DNA from: Anopheles merus
Lineage: Eukaryota; Arthropoda; Insecta; Diptera; Culicidae
DNA: 64,000 bases
Reading direction: 5' to 3'
Assembly: GCF_017562075.2 (NCBI RefSeq)
Contig: NC_054085.1
Location: 34,532,539-34,596,538, forward strand
Shown here in pieces: positions 1-11,713 of this stretch (position 1 is the first letter of the stretch; each line of letters opens with the position of its first letter). Position numbers and translations under genes: made by a program. The notes below the pieces were generated by a model. It was given only the letters and a program-made list of their open reading frames with translations, did no database searches and had not been told where the DNA came from.

Positions 1-563
1 TCTTCGCATACAATTTAATTCTCTTTTTTATAATATTTAGAATAACGAACCACCACGGAACACACACATACAAACGAATAACGAATTCATTGGCGGGAAG
101 AAGTAATAGTATGAGGCACATTTTCACCCCCCACTTTAGGACGCACGATATAGAGCGCCGTCCCATCCAGAAATGCACTTGCGATAATTGGGTGGCACCC
201 CGATTGGACAAATTTTGGATTTAAGGAAGGGATCATTTTACTGTGCGCAACAAAAATAGATACACATTTCTGAACAGATTGCAGAGGAATCAGTACTAGG
301 TAGAGGAGGGAAGCATAATCTGCTTCGGGGCGTGCGTATAGCGATTGTGTAAGAAAGCAAACAACCACTTAAATTAAGACAAGATTAGCGAGTAACATAC
401 GGTACCGTAACTTTAGGATTGGGCTGCGCTCTCAGGGGCGTCAGCAAATGACCTGTGTAAGCATATAAATTATCGACTAAAAACACTGGCAAACCGGGCT
501 TCTAAAACACGGTTCAAATAAACTCTCACCAAAAAAAAAGCAAAATTGAAGTGTCTGACCTTT
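1..563. other. Left-edge non-coding stretch
   Basis: I see no supported gene here. A 93-codon minus-strand frame at 87-368 has unbiased codon use and no family resemblance. This may be 3' flank of the small minus-strand ORF that follows, or plain intergenic DNA. Confidence 0.4.
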
Positions 564-767
564 TTATTTAAATGTATTTAGATAAAAGGCTTGAATTTGA
601 GGAACGAGCAGCACAGAGAGCTGTTCGCTAAATACAATGTTGGTGTTGGGCGATGTTTGGCCATATTGTTCGCCAACAACTTCAAACTTCCAACGTTGCA
701 CTTGCAGGGTTTCCTCTTCGTTGGCATCGAATGACAGCAATTTGTACGGATTTCTGATTTTTATCAT
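564..767 (-). CDS. Small hypothetical ORF, 67 codons, possibly a last exon
   Basis: I do not recognise this protein. What is visible is a 67-residue frame starting MIKIRNPYKLL and ending LNTFK. Its codons favour G/C third positions (GTG, CTG, AAC, GCC), and an AATAAA overlaps and follows the stop codon, as expected for a minus-strand terminal exon. The predicted chain is mixed acidic/hydrophobic with no signal peptide or membrane segment. An AG just inside the frame (after ATAAAAATC) could be a splice acceptor, so the true coding part may be shorter and joined to an exon at higher coordinates. Chance ORF remains a real alternative, since no upstream exon or promoter could be tied to it. Confidence 0.25.
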   Translation of the reverse strand: MIKIRNPYKLLSFDANEEETLQVQRWKFEVVGEQYGQTSPNTNIVFSEQLSVLLVPQIQAFYLNTFK

Positions 768-1755
768 TATTTACAGTAAATACACTTTGCCTACTTAACA
801 ATATAAGTGCAAAAGCTACTTGCCAACCCAACTAATGTTACCATGTTTGTATCCATAAGTTATAAGTTCTATGTAAGGCACATGGCATGCCATGGAGCTA
901 AGTGCAGCATCATTTGATGAAGCACACATTTAACGAATGAAGGTACCACAAAGCAAAACGGGAACAATAGAGTGGAAAATTCCATACAACCAAAAAAAGG
1001 AACACAGCTCCTTCTTAAGATGCCTTCATCGTCAACTACCTGCTAGAGGTTTTGGTTCGGAAACTTTCCACTACATAATTAACCATTCAAAAAAGCTTTT
1101 CCTATTCGCGAGAAGGTAGCCAAAGTCAGGCAGGTACACTTGTGTTTGGAAAATTTTCCACTCGCACCAATGGGACCCAATTCGGCACCCAGCAGGATGC
1201 CGGCCTAGGAAGAAAGGTGAAAGGAATAAAATTTCCAACCAAAAAAAGCCGCGCCATATACGAAACGGAAGAAAATGTAAACAAAACGTGCGTTGTCAAC
1301 GCGCACCAAGGTCGTTTCGGGGCGCGCTCTCCCGGCGTTGTGCCATCTCTCTCTCTCGCTTGCTCGTTTGCTCACTCTCTGTCTCGCATTGGCCGGTTGA
1401 AAAGCGTGAGCATGGAGCGACCGCTCGCCGGATGCAATTCTCTCACTCTCTCATTCTCCGTTTCAGCGACCGATAGCAAGCGGGCAGAATGAAAGAGACA
1501 ACAGTACATATCACGGAGTACCACAGCTAGTTTGAGGGGGGGGTTTGGAGGTAGTGGATGCGCACGCCCAAGCGACAAAATCGACAGGCTTTCTCGGTCT
1601 CTCAGGTTTACTGATGTATTGGGTAGAATGAAAAAGCATGTCGATTTTGTTAGTTGGGCGATGGCAGCTGTACTTCAAACGTTGCGACAAGCATTCATTT
1701 GACGGATAGCAGCGATAGCGAGTGGTCGTTCTTCCCGCGCCTCGACATTCTTCTG
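768..1755. other. Intergenic region upstream of Pfrx
   Basis: No gene is supported here. The right part (about 1300-1560) is rich in CTCTCT/GAGAGA-type tracts and CG dinucleotides, which is common near insect promoters. The ORFs in it are low-complexity readings of those tracts. Confidence 0.4.
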
Positions 1756-1765
1756 TCAGTTCAGT
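1756..1765 (+). promoter_or_regulatory. Tandem TCAGT initiator, probable Pfrx start site
   Basis: TCAGT occurs twice in direct tandem, matching the arthropod initiator consensus TCAGT. It lies about 155 bases before the Pfrx start codon, with no intervening splice signal needed. I see no TATA box at -30 and no good downstream promoter element, so this is inferred from the initiator match and position alone. Confidence 0.35.
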
Positions 1766-1911
1766 GCGCGCAGCGTTCCCGCGTGTGTGTGTGTGTGTTA
1801 GTGAAATTATTGTTGTGCTGTGTCGGTATTACTCCGGACGCGTCCGGCGCGCGCCCTTTTGGATTTTATCAGTGATTAATCGTCCCAAAAACACCTGCTC
1901 CCGTGCCCACG

Positions 1912-4900
1912 ATGGACGTAATAGTGAGTGCTGGTGGTGGTGGTGCCGGTGGTAGTGGTGCCACCGGCAGCAGCAATCCGGCGACCGGCCCGTCCCTACC
2001 GGCGACTGCCCCGACCGCGTCCGCCGTGGCCGCGGCCATCGCGTCCCGTTCGCTGCGAGTGCGCACATCGAGCCAGAGCGGCGGCAAGCAGTACGGCGAG
2101 GCGCTCAGCGAAATTCAGCTCTGCCCCAGCGTCATGTCCGAGGGCACGCGGAAGATGCTGCCCCCGACGACCGAAACCATCCAGACGAAACCGTTCCCGA
2201 TACGGGGTAAGTGTCGGGCTTTGTGTTTTTTTTTTCCAAGCAGCAAAATCAACAACAACAACAACAACCACAAACAACAAAGCAATTCCCGTGCCAAACG
2301 TGTTCAACATTTCCGCCGGTATGCAAGCGAAATAGAAGCGAAACAAGGGAGGCATTTTTCTACCCCGTTTCTCCTACCACGAAAAGGGCGGGTGGTAGGC
2401 ATTGTGGAAACTATGGCAACGAGCGTAAATTGGAGTGCGAGATTGAAATGCGCACGCGAGCGAATCTGGGAAGAGAAGGAGCAGGAGAGAGACAGAGAGT
2501 GAGTCGGAAGGGACCGGCTGAGAAGAATATCACGCCATACGATTATGCTCCTCCCGTCCGTCTGTCCGTCCCCTCCGACGCATACAGTGCGTGTGTTGCG
2601 CCGTGACCATGAAAGTGACGTAGAAGGCACAACCGAGTGACACCGGCGATGATAGTGATGATCTCGGGAGGGACGGTATGTAGTAAAGCATATATCCGGG
2701 GACGCGGATTGACGGAAGGGGAAAAAGAGGAACCGAAGAGTAGCAAGGAAACTGGCAAAAAGGGGGGTATAGGAAACAGTTGGAAGCGACATAACCATTG
2801 ACGCGGGTTTGCACACCCAAAAGTCGAGTGGCTAGAAGAAGCAGAAGGAAAATTCACACACACATACACATACTTCAAACATTTTCGTCCTACTACGGAT
2901 GGGCGATGGAGACGCTCGGTGGTGAAAATTTTGGTACGGGCGCTACATTAAAAATAGAACTCCGCGCTGTGTATTCGCGGGGCGCAGTATTCCTGGTTGT
3001 TTTACAAATTTTGTGACCCTTCTTCTACTTTTGCTTTTTCTTTTTTTTGTTGGTTTCAAATATGCATTCCTGTTCCCCCGCAGTGGCCAGGAACATCAGT
3101 GCCAAGGAAGCAAAGCACGTTTTTGGGCGGTGTTTTGCCATTTTTTTGGGTGGTCTTTTGCTCCCGTCCGATCATACGCTACCCTCGTGCACTTACAGTT
3201 GTTGTAGTTTGAGGTGGTTAGATTCGTATTTTTTTCTTGCTTGTCACATTACAACCTTTTAAATAACACATTCCGTCGCCACTAGACCGGTAACTTGGAA
3301 GACGTAATCGGCTGCTCCACTTGTGTTTGTCAAAGCCTGCTTTATTCGCACTGCTGTGGAAAACTATCCGAACCACTCGCGTGACACTTGTTGGACGAAG
3401 CAAGTTCATTTTTCCACGCACCATACCATATGGGGCTTCCTTTTGTTGATTGATTTTCCCTTTCCACATCGTGCCACAAATATTGTCAGGGCCCACCAGA
3501 GAAATGTAGGGTGGTTTGTGTTGCTCTAAACGCCCCACACTCCTGTCGGCATCGGATCAGCTGAGAGACGAAAACAGGCCTCCCCTTGATAGGAAGAAGA
3601 TATATTTTTAATTCCGAACGAATCGCGTCCCACCAAAGGGATGAACCGGATTTCATACTGTTTATGCGTTTGAAAAACGATGTAACTGACCGTTGGGAAG
3701 GCCAGGGTCAGGGGTTTTGTTGCTGTCGGGCAACCACATGGAGGCCGTTGAACTGCTAGGGATTAGCTTTAAGGTTTGTGAGTTCGAGCTCTAAAAGAAT
3801 CTGTTGACCATCTCGTGACTTCGGTTTCAATTTGTATCGCGTGCTTACCATCAATCAAAAACGTCCGTTCTTTTTGGTGCTCTAATTAAGGGAGGTTATC
3901 CGGGATCAACTATGCGGTCTATGATGATGGTCTGTTTGTGATCTGGGCTACCGGGAACATCTTTTTTTGGAGGTCGAATTACTAGACGAAGAGACTCACG
4001 CATGGAACATTGCTTTTTGGTCAATTGTTTTATGGAGTCCGCTGTTCGATCAGAAAGTGTTGTTAGTATGAATGAAGAATGGATGCCTTACACATCCTAA
4101 AGACATATAATGTACTGCTGGAATTGTAATACAATTTCCTGTTTCCCACTTTGGCCTCTCTGAAGCGCGCGTAACGCCAGAAAGGGAACACTCGTTTCTC
4201 TTAACGAAAGCGTAAAATGCAACACAATGCCACAGAACCTTCCCTCCTCAAGCGTAGAGTTGAATAATGAGCCTCATTCCCATAAACATACCCCCGCGGG
4301 GGAAGACGCCCTTGAACTTGGGAAACCGTACGGAAAGGAAAAGAATGGCACCAGTTGCTCCTCGGCACGAGCAGATGCACCTGACTCACACAGACACACA
4401 CACACATCAACCAACAGGAAGAGCTTAGCTTCTGGTTGGACAATGTACTACAATGTCCTTGGGGGTTTCCCGCAACACCAATTTTCCACCCATCCTCGCG
4501 TCCATCCGTCACGAATGGGTGTGGCACGCTCGGCGAGAGTACGCTTCTTCATCCCCCTTTTTCGCTTCAACGACGTTGGACGCCGTTAGGGTAGTTGCAT
4601 CTTCGCAAGCGATGGCACGTGCTCTTTTTTGCTCATTTTCCCGCCTGCACTGCAACTTACTTCCCTTCCTGTTCTGTCGCTTGCGCTGTTGTGGTTGCAG
4701 TTTAGTGAAGCGTTTATTTTAGTTTATACTATATAACTGTGTGTGTGTGGGGGGGGGGGGGTTCTCGGGTGTGGAAAAGCCTTCCGAATGAACCTGCGCT
4801 AGGTTTCCTGGGGGGAGAGAATGATCGAAGCTGTAGAAATGCTGCTCACTCCGCGTGGGAAATGGCTCATCGGGACAAAGTGACGGCACGAAAAGTCATT

Positions 4901-7900
4901 AGATGATTACGATCGCGCGTCAATAAGCCGGCCGGTGTGTGGGTTTTGTATGCCAACAGCGAATCCACAGACGTACAGATCTGTCTGGCTTGGTGGTGAA
5001 AATAATTAATTTATACGAAAACCACACAGTGACACTTTTCAAGGCACGTTCAACACATTTTGTGTCCTTCGGCGATGCACGTGCATCATCATCGCTCAGA
5101 ACGTGATACCGTTTTGTTGATTGATGTAATGGGCTTTCTGACAGGCAGAGTTTGTGTTATTATCCTCTTTTTTGATACTCTCTTCTGCCCTGCAATTAAG
5201 TTATTCGACGACATTTTGACACCTAATTTACAGCCGGATTGATGGATGATTGATGGAGCTGTTTCCAATGTTTGTGAACTGTCTCCAGTAGAGAGGATTG
5301 TTGGAAATTAAGTCTTCACAAACTATGGGGTAAGAACACTCCACTATGAAGGCTACAAAGCAGAAAAATATTGGAACAAAAAATTTAATTTTCTTTAGCA
5401 CTCCAAAATCATTCAATAATCATAACTCATGCTTCATCAGCTTGCCCTGCATGCATGAACCTGTCGTGTGATACACGACCTATCTATCGATAAGATACCG
5501 ATTTGCGTCCACCGCAAGGGGGATTTCTTCAGCACGTCTTGCCGAGATAGCGCAAAACAGTTCATGCCTGCAAAACGGATAATTGTATTTCCGTATTAGA
5601 CTGGAAAATAGGATGTCCGTAAAGGTCTTCCTTTTATGCTTGTTGAAAAAATATACCTAGAGCCTACTAAAGAGATGCCGGAAGATCGTAGTGGTGGCCA
5701 ATTTGGCGCCCTGGGAAACACGCACCTCCGTTTAGGCTTATCAGGGTCAGGTCTTATCGTGCACCCGCCAAGAGTAGCTTTGTAGTCGTTGAACTTGCCT
5801 GGTGGAGACACTTGGTTCCTAGCTATTATTACCCGCAGCGATGCTAATCTACCGTGCTCCAAGCGGTAGCTCTAAATAGCTTCGAATGTTTGATGGAGGG
5901 GTTTGTTGTGTTTCTGACCTTTTTTACGACTTGGTGGTGGTGCCGGTTCGCTTTGCAGTGTAATTGTTTGGTGTTGTGGTGTTTCCTATGATGTACTAAT
6001 CGAATGTCTAGGAATTCCAGTAAAATCCAACAAGATCATGGATTCTCATTGGTAAATGCAAACGTCGGATTCGATTTATTTAGATATTTTCCAAATGGTA
6101 CATCACTAGCAGAATATTGTTTACTTACTGTCCGCAAAGAAATACACTTTCCCGCCGATAACGGCAACGAGGCCAACAGCATGACGCAAATCCGACTTTA
6201 ATCAGTACGAATTTTTAGCACGGACAAACAACGAACCGTCACCGATCATCCGCTCCCAGTGATCTTACGATGACCACAAGGTCGCGTTCCAGTGACGCGT
6301 GTGTGTGTATCTGCGCTCGCTCGGATTTGCCAGGCAATTCTATTAAGACATCTTCGTAATCGATTACGTCGCAGCGAAATCTCGCCTCTCGGATGATGTG
6401 CCTACCATGCGCGCGCGGTCCAGAATGCGCGGACAGAGCCAGAGTGTTGGCGGGTTTGTTTAGTTTTGTGGTTTGGACCGCTTATCAGTGGCGAGCGTAC
6501 GTTACGGTGAACCTTAGGGGCCATTATCAAGCGAAAGTGATTTACGATAGCCTGGTTGCGTCTTTAGGGGCCGGCTGTTGCTGAGGCCGGCGCACTTGGC
6601 CGGTGCTATACATGTATATAGTAATAATGCATTATCTGTTTGGTCTATCACGGGTGCCGCTCGGTTCCTTTCTTTGCAGTGGTCGCTGTACACTTTGCTA
6701 ACCATTCGACCGTGACATTGCGAGTGACATCTTCCTATTGGTGAATGTATTCTGGCGGTCAAACGAAAGACAAATTGGATGATTCTTACTCTGGTTGCAT
6801 GATCACTCCTGAAGCTCTGCTGTCAGATTTCATTTCACATTAGAAACACAGTTAGAAACAGTGCTATTACCCATAGCAAAAATGAGTCATAAAGCGCTAC
6901 TGCAACGGGATGATTAGCGCCAAGTAGAAAATGAAACTGCAACGCAACGCTAATATGCAGCTGCGGCGAAATATGAGCTGTTTGTTTACTCACCCGACTC
7001 GGACCCACCACCATCACCGCCAGTTCTAGGGAATAATGATAAACAAACGCGCAATCACACTTGCACACTCTTGTACACCTTATAGGGTCTTTTTAACCGT
7101 TGGGAACGCTTCTAGCTCTAGTTGAAGGTGTTATGTTTGATTGATTGATTTGTTGCAAAATCAATAAAAATATGTCGGTGGTTAAAAAAAATCACAAAAA
7201 TCTAATTTCAAAAATCAACAGGGTATTATTGGTGTTAATTTATTGATTTGACCACCTTAGGACACGTTTAGAATAATTTTAATTACTTCTGTGTACAGAA
7301 AACCTTCCTTTTACTGTCTCACAACGAATCAATTGCTTTTATTTACCACTCAATACACAACTCTATTCACAAGAGCACGTCAATTGCTGTTCCGGTTCTG
7401 AGCTGTGGTCAAACAAATCGTGACCACGAACTTAATCCTTCGTCGTGTGAAAATGGACCAATTTCGAATGCAATTATGGTCCGAAAATTCGTGCAAAGCG
7501 CTCTAATTAAATCCGGATCGTGGCAGAGCGGGACTCTGGCCATGTGTTAGACTATCGCCTAGGGCGGCACGTGTGTTTGGGGCCACGTTTTAGTAGAGAA
7601 AAAAGCCGTTGCGTGCTTGTCGCTCAAACAGGTGATTCTGCTGCGGGTGTTGGTGCGTAATATTGATTTGCTAGGCGAAACCCAACACTGTGGTATTGAT
7701 TTGATGTGGTTAATCTTCTTAGCGTGATATGCAAAGAAACAAAACAAAAATTGCTTTGAAGAGCGATCTTCCTCACTTATCTAATATGAACTTCCTGCGG
7801 GTTATTCTTCCGTCAACCGGTTCTGATGCGTTCTGAAAATAAACACGCTTCGATCACGTGACAACATGCCATGGGTGTGTTTTTTGGCGCTCTACACCTG

Positions 7901-10900
7901 TGCGTCTTCCTTGCGTTGCTTGGAATAGGGGTGGAGAAACAACCCCCGAAAAAGACAACAACCGAGCGCCAATACCACCCTCCCAGTGTGTAACGGGTGA
8001 CGAATTGGCAAGACGACGATGAATCCGGTTTTAGCGTCATCAAACACACACAACCGCGCGCGCGAACGTACGCGGCTTTGCGGTTTTGCTTGCGCATTTT
8101 CAAACCCGTGCCTTCCCATCGTTATTGCTTGACACATGTCTCTGGCGGTTTACGCCGTTGGCTGGCGCTTCTTCGGCGTGCTTCTTCGGGTTGTTACCAT
8201 ATTTAACGTTTCCTGCTCAATTTGTCATCACTGTCGATCGTGCGCTGTTCGTCAGCTAAATTTTAGTGGTTAACGCTCCCATGGTGGCGGTAGGAGGAGT
8301 GCAGGATGAGAAGGGTTTTTTTTGTTACATTTAAACCTTTTTTGTGGAAGTATAGTACCGTACCCTCGCTCAGACCTAAAAAATTTGGCCAAAAAATTAA
8401 TGGTGGCCAAATTCTTTGAACTCACTTCTCGATAAGGCGATAACAAAATGCTTGATGGTTGACACGCATTAGCGCCGCGATTTGTTGTAAATCAGGAGAC
8501 AGCGTGTTGCATGAATGAAGTGTTACAGTGTGTGCCTGGTGTGCGGATCAGAATTGCAAATTGATGCCAAACAAGTAGCCGCGCCAACAACTGGCGGCCA
8601 GGCACGTGTTCACGCTTGTGGAAAGTAGCGATTTTGTTGCAATTTTCTACGAACACTCTGGTTAGACACCGATGAGTGCAATAGGAAATAGGAAAAAGGA
8701 AGGGTGGTACGTAAGGATCCTACCCTATGGTTGAATTGTAAGTCATTCGTATGCAAATGGAATTACACAAATCACTGTGTTTTGTTGCTGATGAACTTCC
8801 ATAAGGAAAGGAACTAATGACCATATTTACCATTTATTTATCTATTGGTTATTTGTGGCTTACACTGGATGAGCTACGTGTAATACAGTTTAACTTTATA
8901 AAGTATACTTTGCGCCTTGTGAAATACTCAGAGAGTATACTTTATATTCTGAACACGAAAGGTTGGTTTCTTTGCTAACTTAAAGCCATACGTCCAACAG
9001 GTGGCGCTAACATCACATGAAGGAATAATTGCCCGCTAGGTGAAAACCGATTCTCATGAGTGTTGGCGAGTGCTTCAAATGCATCAGCTGATCCGGCTGA
9101 GCTAAAATTGAACATGTTTCATGCATGATAATCATTCTCAACTCCATGTATTTGATGAAATTAATATGTAATATTTTAATAGACAACAAAGTTTCCGGAA
9201 TGTTTTTGCATGTTATCCTTAAGATCAAGCATCTTGTAACAAACTTACCAGCCGCCGGATGTGGTATCTGGTTTCATCCAGGTATTTTCCTCGCACTGAT
9301 TTTTGCGCGTGCCTCTTTGAATTGAGGTCCTACGCGTTGAGCAACTTTTCTACGGCCCTTACCCATCAATTTGCAAATGCTATGCAAATAATTGAACAAA
9401 ATTGCCTACATAAAATTTAGTATTTTAGTAACCACCAAGTTTATTTACGTTTTTTTCACGCTCACAAAAGCTCACTTGAAAACGAGACCTGTAGGCAAGT
9501 AAAGGAAGGGTACAGAAAATGAGCGAGATGCAGTGATGCAGTGAACGTCAAAATGTTGTACGGGCGAATTTGACAGCTCCCGGCGTTCAGCTGCGCAACA
9601 ACAACAACACAGCATCGGATTTGTGCAACAGTAATAAAAAAGAACAATCAAACATTGTGCAACTTTCCCCATCTTTCACATCTCGCCATTTGTTTTAACG
9701 TGACAAAAAACACGATTTTACTCTCGGCCAGAGTTTTTAGTTTAACCAGTAGCAAAAACCACCAACCATTGAACGCTTCACAGGAGGTGCTTGGTGGAGG
9801 TGGAGTGGGACGCATATGAGGGAACGGGAAGCATCGGTACAGATTGCATCGTTATCTAATTTCTAGGCCGTGGTCGGTTTGCTTCGTCGCTTCGTTGCAT
9901 TGCCTGTCCCTTCGCCTCATTCGGCGACGGAGTAAGATTGCAGTAGGACGGCCCTACGGGAAGCGCGCACAGTGCTGGTTTAGCGATCGGGCCGTGGAGT
10001 ATGTGCATTCGGCTGTGAATAGTGTAGCTGGAAGTACATCGTAACAAATCCCAATTGTAGTCCATCAACGTTCAAGCCCTTTTTGCAATTCGGTGAAAGT
10101 AGTGCTGCGGGAAGTAGACATGGCAACTGGCGAAAAAGAATCCAGCGACAATATGATCTCGCTCGGATGGAAATTTCTCAACAAGGAAACGTTTGGCAAT
10201 GGTGCGAAAAATAGCCTTGGAAAACCACAACCGATTATCCAAATGTTCGTTTATTTATGTTTTATGATTTGCTTCTTTTCTTCCCAGGCGAGCGTGCCAA
10301 CTATGTGAACAGCCCGCACGTGATTGCGATGGTCGGGCTGCCGGCCCGCGGCAAAACGTACATCTCGAAAAAGCTGTCCCGCTACCTAAACTGGATCGGC
10401 ATCAACACGAAGGTGTTCAATCTGGGCGAGTACCGGCGCCATGCGACCGACGCCTACCGCAGCCATGAGTTTTTCCGCCCGGACAATGAGGAAGCGATGG
10501 CGATCCGGCAGCACTGTGCCGAGCTGGCGCTGGAGGACGTTTGCAACTGGTTGGAAAATGGTGGCGAAGTGGCGGTAAGTCTATCGGTGGGAAGGTTAAA
10601 GGTTGATTTGAGCGTGCAAGAGAATGGTAGGAAGGAGGAAAGCTTATCAATTAATTCTATTTACAACATGATTAGGATACTTTTTGATGCCGTGTATCGA
10701 TAAACACAACTCATTGTGCGATTACTGGATTGCCTTAATCTTATACCTCCGCGCTTTGTTAGTTATAAATCGTTCCAAACGAGGCCACAGCTTGGGCGCG
10801 TGCTGAAGCTGTTGTGGTTGTAATGGAAACAGAAAGAATCGATAAGAAATTGACTGGCCGCTGCAGTTTGAATGCATCCGGAATGATGCGATGCGACGGT

Positions 10901-11657
10901 GTACAAATTAAACGTACGTCGTCAGGAAGTATGGAAACATGAGGGGAAGGGACAGGCCAATGGTGCAAAGGTTTACAAGCAAACTTCGGCTGGATCATGT
11001 TTGTTTGTTTGTTTGGTAGATTGTAGGGTTGTTTATGAACAGCTGTGTAACGTACACCTAGAACCATCGCGAATGGGAGACGTTTGCTCCCTGTTTGCTA
11101 CACGAAATGAACACAAATTACTCAGCTTCATAAATTCCACTGTACGCTTTCGATTTTATTCCCACAGCTATAATTTTGAGAGAATATTAATATTTCAATC
11201 TTTCGTTTATTGTAGGTGTTTGATGCTACAAATTCTACCCGCGACCGGCGTCAGATGATACGCGAAATTGTGGTAAAAAAGATGGGCTACAAGCTCTTTT
11301 TCGTCGAGTCGGTCTGTGACGATCCCAGCATTATCGAACAGAACATTATGGTAAGCATAACGTGGTTGGAGCATCGTGTGGCGGTACATAGTTTCTCTTC
11401 CAACGCTTTGGCCCATTTCACATTTGACCTTTTTGCTGTTTAAAAAAACAGAAAACGAAAAAGTTAGCTTTGAATTAGCGATTATTTGATTAATTGTAAC
11501 GAACATCAATCAAACAATAGAATATGTATTTCCTTTACGAATCGAATACGAATACGCTTACGTTTGACGTCCGGTTTTCCTCCCATTCATCATGCCAGGT
11601 CAAGATCAGTGGCTTGGAGCATCATCCGCCATTAATTCCGAACGAGGTGACTATTGT

Positions 11658-11713
<56 letters not shown>

